From an uncultured Bacteroides sp. (lineage in GTDB: Bacteria > Bacteroidota > Bacteroidia > Bacteroidales > Bacteroidaceae), in contig NZ_OY780936.1 in the NCBI RefSeq assembly GCF_963675905.1, positions 3,419,946 to 3,483,945 on the forward strand: a DNA stretch of 64,000 nucleotides, written 5' to 3'. The notes beneath the pieces are model-generated. The model worked only from the letters and a program-made list of their open reading frames with translations, did not search any database and had not been told where the DNA came from. Positions 27,891 to 37,558 of the stretch are shown in pieces. Every line of letters starts with the position of its first letter. Within the stretch, counting starts at the first letter, position 1. The position numbers and the translations under genes are program-made.

Positions 27891-29225
27891 TTATAAATTG
27901 TTGACGCATTCTTTAAATTGACGGCCACGATCTTCGTAACTTTTAAATAAGTCGAAGCTTGCACAGCATGGAGATAGCAATACTGTTTCTCCTTTCTTAG
28001 CCAGCTGAAAAGCTTGCTCAACGCAATCTTTCATTGAAGTAGCGTCAACGATCTTTTCAACTTTACCGTCAAAGAAAGCATGAAGTTTGCTATTGTCCAG
28101 TCCAAGAAAAACTAAAGCAGAAACTTTATCCTTTACAAGCTGTTCTATTTCTGTATAGTCGTTTCCTTTATCTTTTCCTCCAATAATAAGAACCACTTTG
28201 GTTTTCATACTTTCCAGGGCATACCAGCAAGAATTTACATTGGTAGCTTTCGAGTCATTTATAAAGTCAACTCCACGTACACGAGCCACTTTTTCCAAAC
28301 GATGTTCTACTTCCTTAAAGTCACTCAATGCAGTTCTTATATATTCCTTCTTTATTCCTGCAAGATTAGCAGAAATACCAGCGGCCATAGAGTTATAAAG
28401 ATTATGTGTTCCGGTAAGAGCTAACTCTTCCTGCTCCATATTAAAAGCGATTGGTTCATTGAATACAACCTTATCTTTATCAACATAAGCCTTAACTCCA
28501 TCTTCCTTTTCTATAGAGAAAGGATAGAGATGAGCATGTATACCATGTTTCTTTAATTGTTCTTGTATAATTGGATCATCGTTCCAGAAAATGAATGCAT
28601 CTTCATCTGTCTGATTCTGAGTGATGCGGAATTTTGAATCTATATAATTCTGCATATTATGATCATAACGATCCAGATGATCAGGAGTGATATTCATCAA
28701 AATGGCAATATTAGCCCTGAACTCATACATGTTGTCTAATTGGAAACTGCTAAGCTCGATAATGTAATAGTCATAATTACATTCAGCTACCTGAAGAGCC
28801 AGACTTTGACCTATATTCCCAGCTAAACCAACATTCAGTCCGGCACTCTTAAAGATGTGATAAATCAAAGAAGTTGTGGTAGTCTTTCCATTGCTTCCGG
28901 TAATACAGATCATCTTTGCATTCGTATATCTTCCTGCAAATTCTATCTCAGAAATAATAGGAGTGCCTTTTTCAATTAACTTCAGAATCAGTGGAGCATC
29001 ATTAGGAATTCCGGGGCTTTTAATAATCTCGTCGGCATTCAGAATAAGTTCTTCTGTATGTTGTCCTTCTTCCCATTGAATACCTTTTGAGTCTAAAAGC
29101 TCCTTATACTGGTCTTTAATGATAGACATATCCGATACAAAAACATCGAATCCTTCTTTCTTAGCTAAAACAGCTGCACCAGCTCCGCTTTCTCCAGCTC
29201 CTAATATGACAATTCTTTTAGGCAT
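27891..29225 (-). CDS. murD: UDP-N-acetylmuramoylalanine--D-glutamate ligase
   Basis: Cytoplasmic Mur ligase adding D-Glu. 444 aa, beginning MPKRIVILGAGESGAGAAVL, with KSPGIPNDAPL, the ATP loop ITGSNGKTTTTSL (about 109-121), MNITPDHLDRYDHNMQNY, FINDSKATNVNS and IIGGKDKGNDY. The C-terminal LLSPCCASFDLFKSYEDRGRQF is diagnostic for MurD. It begins 1 bp after the mraY stop and is followed by ftsW after 8 bp. Confidence 0.97.
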   Translation of the reverse strand: MPKRIVILGAGESGAGAAVLAKKEGFDVFVSDMSIIKDQYKELLDSKGIQWEEGQHTEELILNADEIIKSPGIPNDAPLILKLIEKGTPIISEIEFAGRYTNAKMICITGSNGKTTTTSLIYHIFKSAGLNVGLAGNIGQSLALQVAECNYDYYIIELSSFQLDNMYEFRANIAILMNITPDHLDRYDHNMQNYIDSKFRITQNQTDEDAFIFWNDDPIIQEQLKKHGIHAHLYPFSIEKEDGVKAYVDKDKVVFNEPIAFNMEQEELALTGTHNLYNSMAAGISANLAGIKKEYIRTALSDFKEVEHRLEKVARVRGVDFINDSKATNVNSCWYALESMKTKVVLIIGGKDKGNDYTEIEQLVKDKVSALVFLGLDNSKLHAFFDGKVEKIVDATSMKDCVEQAFQLAKKGETVLLSPCCASFDLFKSYEDRGRQFKECVNNL

Positions 29226-29226
29226 G

Positions 29227-30495
29227 TTATCTTATCTTTAAAGTTATTATTGTTATGGCAGCCAACAAAATGGTAACAATCCAGAAACGAATCGTTATTT
29301 TGGATTCATGATACACATTGGCTGGCTTTGTGAATCTGTACGTACAAGTTGGGTCAAGCTGAGCTATCGTTGTACGGAAATGGTCGTGTATTGGAGTACG
29401 TTTGAATATTCGTTGGCGAACTCCTTTTTTCTTTCCTCTTTTGAAATAGCTAACCTGCATAATGACAGAGAAATTTTCGCAGAGGAATACACCACATAAT
29501 ATAGGAATTAATAATTCTTTGTGAATAATAATAGCGAATACAGCAATAATACCTCCAATGGTTAAGCTACCTGTATCTCCCATAAAGACTTGTGCCGGAT
29601 ATGCATTGTACCATAAGAAACCGATTAATGCACCGATAAATGCACAAATAAAGATTACAAGTTCTTCACATCCGGGAATATACATAATATTCAGATAACT
29701 GGCGAACTCCAGGTGACTGGACACGTAGGCCAGTATTCCCAGCGTGAGCCCTATAATAGCCGAGTTCCCCGCGGCCATTCCGTCCATCCCGTCGTTCAGG
29801 TTAGCTCCGTTGGATACAGCAGTGACAACAAAGATTGTTACCAATACGAAAATAATCCATCCCACCGGTTGAGCCTTATCTCCCAGAAAACCTACCAAAT
29901 CTGCATAATCAAAGTTGTTTTCCTTGAAGAAAGGAATTGTTGTCTGAGTCGATTTAATGTTGCTTTTGGTATGTATAACATCTATAATCTGCTTTCCTTG
30001 CTTTATTTCAATGTTTTCACGAATAGCTACCTGAGGACTGTAATAAAGAGTAAGTCCCACAATTAATCCCAAACCAATCTGACCTACAATTTTAAATTTT
30101 CCGTGAAGTCCTTCTTTATCTTTCTTGAATATTTTAATATAGTCATCCAGGAATCCGAGAGTACCTAGCCAAACTGTTGTTACCAGCATCAGTATCATAT
30201 ATATATTGGTAAGCTTACCAAGTAACAGGCAAGGAATAAGTATGGCAAAAATAATGATAACGCCACCCATACTTGGTACTCCTACTTTGTTTATATTAAA
30301 CGGATCAATGCTTGCATCTCTTTGAGTCTCGGATATTTGTTTACGTTTCAATGTATCGATAAACTTATTTCCGTATATAGATGAGATAAGCAATGATAGA
30401 ATAAGAGCCATCAATGCACGGAAAGAAATATAACCAAATACTCCTGCTCCCGGAAATCCGAATTTGTGTAAATATTCAAATAAATAGTATAACAT
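29227..30495 (-). CDS. mraY: Phospho-MurNAc-pentapeptide transferase
   Basis: Polytopic inner-membrane enzyme that transfers phospho-MurNAc-pentapeptide to undecaprenyl phosphate, giving lipid I. 422 aa. Catalytic blocks: GVPSMGGVIII, FLDDYIKI with paired aspartates, NDGMDGMAAGNSAI, and the HHH-type region KRTPIHDHF near the C-terminus. Compared with the E. coli enzyme (360 aa) it has an extra periplasmic loop (about 145-190, with IKQGKQIIDVIHTKSN), a known trait of Bacteroidetes MraY. Confidence 0.97.
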   Translation of the reverse strand: MLYYLFEYLHKFGFPGAGVFGYISFRALMALILSLLISSIYGNKFIDTLKRKQISETQRDASIDPFNINKVGVPSMGGVIIIFAILIPCLLLGKLTNIYMILMLVTTVWLGTLGFLDDYIKIFKKDKEGLHGKFKIVGQIGLGLIVGLTLYYSPQVAIRENIEIKQGKQIIDVIHTKSNIKSTQTTIPFFKENNFDYADLVGFLGDKAQPVGWIIFVLVTIFVVTAVSNGANLNDGMDGMAAGNSAIIGLTLGILAYVSSHLEFASYLNIMYIPGCEELVIFICAFIGALIGFLWYNAYPAQVFMGDTGSLTIGGIIAVFAIIIHKELLIPILCGVFLCENFSVIMQVSYFKRGKKKGVRQRIFKRTPIHDHFRTTIAQLDPTCTYRFTKPANVYHESKITIRFWIVTILLAAITIITLKIR

Positions 30496-30516
30496 ATGCT
30501 TTAATGTATTTACTTA

Positions 30517-31968
30517 TTAGTTTCCGAAAACCTCTCTAAGAACTTCTTTATCATCAAAGTGATGTTTCACACCTTTAATTTCCTGATAATTTTCGTGACC
30601 TTTACCTGCAACAAGAATTACATCTCCGGGTTGTGCCAACATGCAAGCTGTGCGAATAGCTTCTTTGCGATCAACAATAGTGATTACATTTTTAAGTTCT
30701 TCTGTATTTAATCCAGCAAGCATATCGTTGATAATATCTTGTGGTTCTTCGTTACGTGGATTATCAGATGTAATAATTACTTTGTCACTTCCTTTTACCG
30801 ATTCCTGAGCCATGATAGGACGTTTACCTTTATCCCGGTTACCTCCTGCACCTACAACAGTGATTACTTTCCCTTTGCCTTCTAGTATTTCATGAATAGC
30901 ACTCAATACATTAACCAATGCATCAGGGGTATGAGCATAATCTACAATAGCGGTGTATCCCTGTGGTGAACGAAGTGAGTCGAAACGACCGGCTACCGGA
31001 CGAAGGGTGCTAAGTGCCAGTAAAACATCTTCTTCTTTCTTTCCTAACAAGCAAGCAGCTCCAAACACAGCTAATAAGTTAGATGCATTGAATTTACCGA
31101 TAAATTGTACTGCAAGTTCTTTTTCGTTGAAACTAAGCAGCATTCCCTCAAAGTGGTTTTCAAGAATTCTACCCTTAAAGTCACAAAGACTTCTCAATGA
31201 GTAAGTATATGTTTTGGCTTTTGTATTCTGTAACATCACCATTCCGTTCTTATCATCAACATTAGTCAAAGCAAATGCATCCTTAGGAAGATCATCAAAG
31301 AATTTTTTCTTTGCTTTCAGATAATTTTCTACTGTTTTGTGATAATCTAAATGGTCTCTTGTCAGATTGGTAAAAATACCTCCGGCATAACGAAGTCCGC
31401 TGATTCTTTTCTGATCGATTGAGTGTGAGCTAACTTCCATAAATACATATTTGCAGCCAGCTTCTGCCATTCTTCCCAATAACTCGTTTAAGCTAATAGG
31501 GTCGGGGGTAGTATGAGTTGCAGGTACAGCTTCATCATCAATGTAGTTGCAAACAGTAGAAAGTAGTCCTGCTTTGTATCCAAAGTGACGGAATATATCA
31601 TATAATAATGTGGCAATTGTTGTTTTTCCGTTTGTTCCGGTAACACCAACTAGCTCTAATTTAGACGTTGGGTCACCATAAAATGCAGTAGCAGCTTTAC
31701 CAACAGCATCTTCTGTATCCTTTACCTGAATGTATGTAACATTCTCAGAAAGCACAGTAGGAAGTTCTTCGCACAAAACTGCGATCGCTCCCTTTTCTAT
31801 AGCTGTTGAGATATAAGAGTGCCCATCAGTCTGCGTGCCTTTTACTGCAACAAAAAGATGACCGGATTCCACTTTTCTGGAATCAGAGTTAATTCCTTTC
31901 AGATCAATATCTGAGTGACCAATAATGTTAGTCACTTGTATATTCTTTATTACTTGATCTAATTTCAT
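30517..31968 (-). CDS. murE: UDP-MurNAc-L-Ala-D-Glu ligase for diaminopimelate
   Basis: Cytoplasmic Mur ligase adding the third stem residue. 483 aa with ATP loop [19 protein letters not shown] (about 108-126), TTPDPISL, and [14 protein letters not shown]. The motif DNPRNEEP (about 407-414) is the meso-diaminopimelate-specific form, so the wall is of DAP type. C-terminal [21 protein letters not shown] completes the signature. It starts 9 bp after the ftsI stop. Confidence 0.97.
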   Translation of the reverse strand: MKLDQVIKNIQVTNIIGHSDIDLKGINSDSRKVESGHLFVAVKGTQTDGHSYISTAIEKGAIAVLCEELPTVLSENVTYIQVKDTEDAVGKAATAFYGDPTSKLELVGVTGTNGKTTIATLLYDIFRHFGYKAGLLSTVCNYIDDEAVPATHTTPDPISLNELLGRMAEAGCKYVFMEVSSHSIDQKRISGLRYAGGIFTNLTRDHLDYHKTVENYLKAKKKFFDDLPKDAFALTNVDDKNGMVMLQNTKAKTYTYSLRSLCDFKGRILENHFEGMLLSFNEKELAVQFIGKFNASNLLAVFGAACLLGKKEEDVLLALSTLRPVAGRFDSLRSPQGYTAIVDYAHTPDALVNVLSAIHEILEGKGKVITVVGAGGNRDKGKRPIMAQESVKGSDKVIITSDNPRNEEPQDIINDMLAGLNTEELKNVITIVDRKEAIRTACMLAQPGDVILVAGKGHENYQEIKGVKHHFDDKEVLREVFGN

Positions 31969-31977
31969 AATAATTAT

Positions 31978-34104
31978 TTAATTCAATTGTATGGTTACTG
32001 TTTGTCCTTTTACTATTCTGGTTCCTTGCGGAATACTTTGAGACTGTACCTTACCCATTCCGGACAGAGACACTTTAAGTCCTTTACTTTCCAGCAAATA
32101 TACTGCATCTTTTGCACCCATGCCTATAACACCAGGCATAAAGTTTTTAAGAGTCATTCTTTCTGTAATAATAACGGCATTAGAACTTTGCTGAGCTGTA
32201 CCCCATGTCTTCTTTCCAAAGCCAATAGGAGTGAACTGTTCCCGGTTTTGTACTTTTAAAGCATCGAGTACATATTTTGTTTCATTAACCTCACCTGATT
32301 TTACGTTCGGAATTACCACAGAGTTCGAATCAACAGCCAAAGATAAGTCTGTACTCAGGTTTTTAGCATAAACTCTTTCTGCAATTTTACTGAATACACT
32401 ACCTGCCATCAAACCACCTGATGCAGGAAGACCTGGTTTTTGTATTGCAACGATGCAACTATATTTCGGTGATTCCGAAGGGAAATATCCGCAGAAACTA
32501 ACCAGATAACTTACTTTTCCAGATTTGTATCCGCCTTTTCCCTGAGAGATCTGAGCAGTACCTGTTTTTCCTGAAACATGGAACTGTTTAGAGCCCGCCG
32601 GTTTGGCTAACCCTTCACTTACAACTCTTTGCAAAATAGACTGAATTTGTTTCAGTGTCCGTTCAGAGCAGATTGATGGTTTAATCACTTCAGTAGGAAA
32701 TTCCTGAATCATCTCGCCATTCTTCATCACTCCCTTTACAAATTTAGGAGCTATCATCACTCCATTATTAGCAATAGCATTGTAGAACGCAAGTGTATTG
32801 ATAGGAGGTATCTGACTCTCGTAACCAATAGACATCCATGGCAAAGCTGTATTAGACCAGTTGTCCTTATTCGGTATACGAATATGAGCTTTTCCTGCAC
32901 CCTTTATTGGAATATGAAGATCTGCATTAATACCCACTCTATAGAGTCCCTCAACATATTTTTTAGGATTGTTGAAGTAAGCATTATCAATAATGGTAGA
33001 AACCCCGATGTTTGAAGAAACCATCAATATTTTGGGCACAGTAAGGTATTGATATCCGCCTCTGGTCCAGTTATGATCCTTCATTATGCGTCCGTGCATT
33101 AACTTTTGACCGTTACCTGTATCTACTCCATCTTCAGGTGTTATTTTACCATCTTCCAATGCAACCATTATGGATGCTGTTTTGAATGTAGAACCGGGTT
33201 CCATCATATCAGATACAGCATTATTCTTTATTTCGCGGTAATTGCCATCACTGCATTTAGTCATGTTTACAATGGCCTTCACTTCTCCTGTGGCAACTTC
33301 CATTAGTACAGCAACACCTACATTAGCGTTAATTTCTTTTAGCTTGTCCAATAATGCTTTTTCTGCAATATCCTGCATTCCTACATCGATGGTAGTAACA
33401 ATATCAAGTCCGTCCTGAGGAGCAACATCTGTAATATTCAGATATTTATTCATCACCTTCTGACGGTGAGTTATTCCGTTTTTACCTTTCAGGATAGTAT
33501 CGTAAGCAAGTTCCAGTCCATTCTTTGCACCTTGAGCAGTATCAGCAAAGACATCTCCCAAAGTACGGGTTGCCAGTGAACCGAAAGGTTTTTTACGTTG
33601 GTTGAAAGCTAATTCATGGAAACCACCTTTATACTTGTTCATGTTGAAAACAGGCAACCTCTTTACCTCTTTATATTGTATATAAGATATTCGTTTAGGA
33701 TAAATAAGGTAACTTCTGCTTCCTTTTTTTCTTCCTTTCTGAATATGAGCCTTAAACTCAGCAGCCGACATGTCGGGGAATATCTTGTGAAGTCCCTGAC
33801 AAATCACTTTCATGCTGTCTCTTAGAATGCTGTCTTTTACCTCTCCACCAGCTTTAAAGTCCATGTAAATTTTATATTCCGGCAAGCTGCTGGCCATTAA
33901 TTTGCCATCGGCAGAAATAATATTTCCCCGGCTAGGATGAACAATTACATTCTCCTTAACAAAACGGTCGGCCACATCTTTCCAGTATTGTCTTTCGGCA
34001 AACATAATAATGCCAGCCTTTACAACAATGGCAACACCAACCAGCCCCATCAATAAAATGATGAAGAAGTAACGAGTCATTATGCTTCTTTTATCAACAG
34101 CCAT
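31978..34104 (-). CDS. ftsI: Septal penicillin-binding protein with PASTA domain
   Basis: Class B transpeptidase of the divisome, 708 aa. One N-terminal membrane helix (ITRYFFIILLMGLVGVAIVV-like), then a dimerisation region with NVIVHPSRGNIISADGK. The transpeptidase has SxxK in MEPGSTFKTAS, SxN in MVSSNIGVS, and KTG in HVSGKTGTAQIS. The C-terminal roughly 60 residues form a PASTA module (MPGVIGMGAKDAVYLLESKG ... IVKGQTVTIQL). PASTA on the division PBP is usual in Bacteroidetes. Partner of FtsW from the same operon. Confidence 0.96.
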   Translation of the reverse strand: MAVDKRSIMTRYFFIILLMGLVGVAIVVKAGIIMFAERQYWKDVADRFVKENVIVHPSRGNIISADGKLMASSLPEYKIYMDFKAGGEVKDSILRDSMKVICQGLHKIFPDMSAAEFKAHIQKGRKKGSRSYLIYPKRISYIQYKEVKRLPVFNMNKYKGGFHELAFNQRKKPFGSLATRTLGDVFADTAQGAKNGLELAYDTILKGKNGITHRQKVMNKYLNITDVAPQDGLDIVTTIDVGMQDIAEKALLDKLKEINANVGVAVLMEVATGEVKAIVNMTKCSDGNYREIKNNAVSDMMEPGSTFKTASIMVALEDGKITPEDGVDTGNGQKLMHGRIMKDHNWTRGGYQYLTVPKILMVSSNIGVSTIIDNAYFNNPKKYVEGLYRVGINADLHIPIKGAGKAHIRIPNKDNWSNTALPWMSIGYESQIPPINTLAFYNAIANNGVMIAPKFVKGVMKNGEMIQEFPTEVIKPSICSERTLKQIQSILQRVVSEGLAKPAGSKQFHVSGKTGTAQISQGKGGYKSGKVSYLVSFCGYFPSESPKYSCIVAIQKPGLPASGGLMAGSVFSKIAERVYAKNLSTDLSLAVDSNSVVIPNVKSGEVNETKYVLDALKVQNREQFTPIGFGKKTWGTAQQSSNAVIITERMTLKNFMPGVIGMGAKDAVYLLESKGLKVSLSGMGKVQSQSIPQGTRIVKGQTVTIQLN

Positions 34105-34107
34105 TTT

Positions 34108-34488
34108 TTATTTCTTTATTAAATATGGAGGATTAGTGGCTGTTTGAAGTTCACTTTCCTGAGTTGATACATATTCTTCTATTCTCGATTGCCTGCTTTT
34201 TTCCATTAATTCGGAAGAGCGAGTCAGTGCATCGTATTTAATATCTGTAAGCTGCTTTTCCAAGCGGTCTATTTCAATTAACTGTTGCTGGCATGAGTAA
34301 CGGTTACTGATATAGAAAATCACAAAAACCATGATAAGAACCAGCAATTTTGTCTGGCGACGGAAAAAGTCATTGGCCAGGATATCACCTCCAAGAATAC
34401 TTTTTAGAGACATACCCTTAGCTTTAGCATCCTTACGGTTGCCATTATCCTGAGTCTGTTCTGTTTTAATATCTTCGTTCTCGTTCAT
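34108..34488 (-). CDS. ftsL: FtsL-like division protein
   Basis: 126-aa bitopic protein between rsmH and ftsI, the standard position of ftsL. A hydrophilic cytoplasmic N-terminus of about 48 residues precedes one membrane helix (LLVLIMVFVIFYISNRY). The following periplasmic segment (QQLIEIDRLEKQLTDIKYDALTRSSELMEKSRQ) looks like a coiled coil. The call rests on position and topology, since FtsL sequences diverge strongly. Confidence 0.85.
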   Translation of the reverse strand: MNENEDIKTEQTQDNGNRKDAKAKGMSLKSILGGDILANDFFRRQTKLLVLIMVFVIFYISNRYSCQQQLIEIDRLEKQLTDIKYDALTRSSELMEKSRQSRIEEYVSTQESELQTATNPPYLIKK

Positions 34489-34493
34489 AATTC

Positions 34494-35405
34494 CTATTTC
34501 TTTTCTGCAATTCTTAATTTGGCGCTTCTGGAACGTGGATTGCGTGCAATCTCCTCTTCATTGGGTACAATTACCCTGTTGTTTACAAGTCTGAAAGGGG
34601 TATTCAGATTACCAAAGAAATCCTGATCTTGTTTACCTTCTACATTACCAGTCTTCATTATATTTTTCACCATCCGGTCTTCCAATGAATGATAAGTAAT
34701 TACCACCAGTCTTCCGCCCGGTTTCAATGCTTCGGTAGCAGCAAGCAGCATCTCTTTCAATGTTTCCATCTCCTGATTTACTTCAATTCGCAAAGCCTGA
34801 AAAACCTTTGCCAGTTCTTTCTTTTCTCTTTCTCTTCCGAAAAGCGGTTTTATAATGGAAAGAAAATCTTCAATGGTTTCAATATGCTTTGATGCACGAG
34901 ATCTTACAATAACCGAAGCCAGCTTGCGACTGTTTTTCAGTTCACCGTATAAGTAGAAAATATCGGCCAAACGTTCCTCTTCGTAAGTGTTAACCAGTTC
35001 GGCAGCAGTAATTCCGGCGCGCTTGTTCATTCGCATATCCAGTTTACCGTCGAAACGGAAAGAAAACCCTCTTTCACTGTCGTCAAAGTGATGAGAAGAA
35101 ACGCCCAGATCGGCTAGGATAGAGTCTACCTTGTCGATGTTGTGATAACGCAGAAAATTATGCAGGTAACGAAAGTTACTACGCACAAAGATGAAACGTT
35201 TATCATCCACAATATTCTTTTCGGCATCCTCATCCTGATCAAATCCCAGGAGTGTGCCGTTCTTACCCAGGCGACTTAAAATTTCTTTCGAATGTCCGCC
35301 ACCACCGAAAGTTACGTCTACATACGTTCCTCCGGGCTGGATATTCATCCCGTCTACACTCTCTTTTAGGAGCACCGGTACATGGTATGTTATTTCTTCG
35401 TTCAT
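34494..35405 (-). CDS. rsmH: 16S rRNA (cytosine-1402-N4)-methyltransferase
   Basis: S-adenosylmethionine-dependent methyltransferase modifying C1402 in the ribosomal decoding site. 303 aa with the N-terminal HVPVLLKESVDGM, the SAM-binding TFGGGGHSKEILSRLG (about 33-48), FDQDEDA, ADLGVSSHHFDDSERGFSF and LAKVFQALRIEVN. The catalytic region is VVITYHSLEDRMVK. Its start overlaps the mraZ stop by 4 bp (ATGA). Confidence 0.97.
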   Translation of the reverse strand: MNEEITYHVPVLLKESVDGMNIQPGGTYVDVTFGGGGHSKEILSRLGKNGTLLGFDQDEDAEKNIVDDKRFIFVRSNFRYLHNFLRYHNIDKVDSILADLGVSSHHFDDSERGFSFRFDGKLDMRMNKRAGITAAELVNTYEEERLADIFYLYGELKNSRKLASVIVRSRASKHIETIEDFLSIIKPLFGREREKKELAKVFQALRIEVNQEMETLKEMLLAATEALKPGGRLVVITYHSLEDRMVKNIMKTGNVEGKQDQDFFGNLNTPFRLVNNRVIVPNEEEIARNPRSRSAKLRIAEKK

Positions 35406-35884
35406 TCTGTTGTTGGTGGTTTTAATTCGTTAATAACTTTATTGTTCATTACTTTTTCAAGCTCCCGGCCGAACTCTTCGGGATTCATAAACGGTTTGTC
35501 CGCCTTTGCTTTCGCCCATATTTCGATGGTATTGTCCACTCCAATAAATCTGACATCGATTGTGATGCCGGCCATTTGCATGTAACGTTTTGGAATAAGA
35601 ATTCGTCCGTTACTGTCTGGTGTAATAATTTCCACATCGGAAACAAACTGCCTGAATATTTGCTGGTGAGTAGGATTCCATTTGTTGAGGCGTCCGCGTA
35701 ATTCGTTAAGTTCTTCATTCCAAACACTTTCGGGGTAAAGAACCAAACAGTCCTGATAGGTATCTTTGCGCATAATCAGCCTTTCTTCGGCGGCAGCCTG
35801 GAGCTGTTTCCTGAATAAAGCGGGAATAAAAAGACGACCTTTTACATCCGCTTTGGCTTCAATATTACCCAAAAATCGATCCAT
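35402..35884 (-). CDS. mraZ: Transcriptional regulator MraZ
   Basis: First gene of the dcw cluster and, in other bacteria, a repressor of it. From ATG 35884 it has 160 aa (MDRFLGNIEAKADVKGRLFI), the family start; the longer in-frame ATG at 35941 would begin upstream of the predicted operator. Two SpoVT/AbrB-like DNA-binding repeats carry DVKGRLFIPALFRKQL (about 13-28) and DSNGRILIPKRYMQMAGI (about 92-109). A TGGGG/TGGAG operator lies 32-56 bp upstream. Confidence 0.95.
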   Translation of the reverse strand: MDRFLGNIEAKADVKGRLFIPALFRKQLQAAAEERLIMRKDTYQDCLVLYPESVWNEELNELRGRLNKWNPTHQQIFRQFVSDVEIITPDSNGRILIPKRYMQMAGITIDVRFIGVDNTIEIWAKAKADKPFMNPEEFGRELEKVMNNKVINELKPPTTE

Positions 35885-35915
35885 CAAGTGTACTATATAG
35901 TTTGAGATTGTAAAA

Positions 35916-35940
35916 TTACACATTTCTCCACAATTCCCCA
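35916..35940 (-). promoter_or_regulatory. Probable MraZ operator (10-bp-spaced TGGGG-type repeats)
   Basis: On the minus strand, TGGGG (35936-35940), TGGAG (35926-35930) and TGTAA (35916-35920) lie exactly 10 bp apart, each with a 5-bp spacer. MraZ in other bacteria binds TGGGN direct repeats with 5-bp spacers. A weak -7-like TAATTTTA follows at once, so binding would block the promoter. Inference from known MraZ sites. Confidence 0.65.
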
Positions 35941-36082
35941 CTTTTTTTAAGAAAAATATTTCAGTAAGTTTTCAACAGGTCTTTTTTAACTTAAAATCGG
36001 TCTGTTAATTTTAATATATTGCCATACTACAAGCAATTTTATCCCTCGGGTTTTCTCTCAGAAAAATAAGAAACAGGAAAAT

Positions 36083-36183
36083 GATCTAGCGATCTAGCAG
36101 TCTCCATTTAATGGATTGTAAATGAGTAGAATATAGCTGCTAGATCAACCCAAATTGATCTAGCGGTGATCTGGCAATCTAGC
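36083..36183. repeat. Intergenic GATCTAGC repeat cluster (element E)
   Basis: Two direct GATCTAGC units (36083-36098), one inverted GCTAGATC (36139-36146), one direct GATCTAGC (36157-36164) and two degenerate units to 36183. The cluster lies between mraZ and the IS element. Same design as elements B, C and F: short words in direct and inverted copies around an AT-rich centre. Nothing coding in 35941-36240. Confidence 0.8.
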
Positions 36184-36281
36184 ACTTTTGTATTTCTGGT
36201 ATTATTATTTCAAAGCAAGTGTTTGTTATACAGGAAAGTATGTCTTACCCTAGAAAAAGTTGACTCTAAAAAGATCAAAAA

Positions 36282-36647
36282 ATGAGTCAATCAGAGAAAA
36301 GTCGTTGTCATTTCGATGACGCATTTAAAATGTCGGTGGTCGAAGAGGCCATCCAGGGTACACAGAGCAAGTATTCTTTGTGTCGTAAATATTCCATCGC
36401 CAGTACTAGCACATTACGAAGTTGGATTCGTATCTTTGCACCCGAATATGAATTGAATGATGGTTCCATGAAAAAGAGTCCCGTGAGTGAAAACGAAGAA
36501 ATCTTAGCTCTGCGTCGTATGCTTCAAGAAAAAGAATTGTGCTTGAAACGTGAAAAGATGCGTGCTGATTTCTTAGATGAAATGATCAACGTTGCTGAAG
36601 AGAAGTTTCAGCTTCCCATCCGAAAAAAAGCTGGCACCAAACGGTAA
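36282..36647 (+). CDS. IS3-family transposase OrfA
   Basis: 121-aa DNA-binding half of the transposase. A helix-turn-helix region lies at about 12-50 (HFDDAFKMSVVEEAIQG ... LCRKYSIASTSTLRSWIRIF). A leucine-zipper-like coiled coil follows (ENEEILALRRMLQEKELCLKR). The reading frame ends at 36647 after an A7 run that lets part of the ribosomes shift into OrfB. Confidence 0.9.
   Translation: MSQSEKSRCHFDDAFKMSVVEEAIQGTQSKYSLCRKYSIASTSTLRSWIRIFAPEYELNDGSMKKSPVSENEEILALRRMLQEKELCLKREKMRADFLDEMINVAEEKFQLPIRKKAGTKR
36623..36629 (+). promoter_or_regulatory. Programmed -1 frameshift site (A7 slippery heptamer)
   Basis: A-AAA-AAA followed by G, in phase with the OrfA codons CGA-AAA-AAA-GCT. A -1 slip enters the frame SWHQTVKQLHAKS and continues without a stop into OrfB, giving the OrfAB fusion that is the active enzyme in IS3 elements. 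Confidence 0.75.
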
Positions 36648-36679
36648 AACAGCTTCACGCAAAGAGCCCATCTTATCGG

Positions 36680-37558
36680 GTGGGTGACCTTTGCGCGCTG
36701 TTTGGTGCGTCCAAGCAAGCTTATTACAAACACGAAGACGAGAACATCGAACGCCTTGCCATCCCTCGTTTTATTATTGAGTTCGTAAGATATGTTCGAG
36801 AGGAGGATCCCGCTATCGGCGGCGAAAAGCTATGGGTGATGTATAGTCAATACTTCGGCAAACGTTATAGGATAGGTCGTGATGCTTTTTTAAAAGTGCT
36901 CAAGCGGTACAACCTGATGCTCAAGGCACCCAGAAAAAGTTGTCGTACCACAGACTCCACCCACGACTTGCCGACCTACCCCAATCTAATTAAGGATTTG
37001 GCTATCACCCGTTCTAACCAAGTCTGGGTTAGTGATATTACCTATATCCGCTTGCGGGAAGACGATTTCTGTTTTCTCTCCTTGGTGACAGATGCGTACG
37101 ACCATGAAATCGTAGGTGCTTACGTCGGCCCTACGCTAGCCACTGTCCACACCATAGAAGCCCTTAAACAGGCTTGCAAGAAGAGAAACATACAAAATAC
37201 AGAAGGGCTGACTCATCATTCGGACCGAGGGGTGCAGTATGCCAGCTACATGTACGTAAATGAACTGAAACAAAAAGGAATAAGGATTAGTATGACGGAA
37301 AATGGAGACCCTAAAGAAAATGCAATAGCGGAAAGAGTAAATGGGATTCTCAAAAAGGAATTCCTTAACCAATATTCCTTTGAAACAATCGAACTGGTTA
37401 GGCAAGCAGTGCAGCAGGCTGTCACATTCTACAATACTAGACGCCCCCACAGGAGTTTGGATATGCTTACTCCACAACAGGCTTTTGGAAAGACCGGAAT
37501 AATCAAGAAACGATGGACAAGTTATAAAGATAAATACAGAGAAGCTTGCCTGCAATAA
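36680..37558 (+). CDS. IS3-family transposase OrfB (DDE integrase)
   Basis: 292-aa catalytic half, usually made only as the OrfAB fusion after -1 frameshifting upstream. The open frame extends back to the slippery site at 36623, before this ATG. DDE core: first Asp in QVWVSDITYIRL, second in LTHHSDRGVQYAS, Glu in ENAIAERVNGILKKEFL. The N-terminal helical part and the FYNTRRPHRSLDMLTP end are typical of IS150-like members. It appears intact. Confidence 0.93.
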   Translation: MGDLCALFGASKQAYYKHEDENIERLAIPRFIIEFVRYVREEDPAIGGEKLWVMYSQYFGKRYRIGRDAFLKVLKRYNLMLKAPRKSCRTTDSTHDLPTYPNLIKDLAITRSNQVWVSDITYIRLREDDFCFLSLVTDAYDHEIVGAYVGPTLATVHTIEALKQACKKRNIQNTEGLTHHSDRGVQYASYMYVNELKQKGIRISMTENGDPKENAIAERVNGILKKEFLNQYSFETIELVRQAVQQAVTFYNTRRPHRSLDMLTPQQAFGKTGIIKKRWTSYKDKYREACLQ

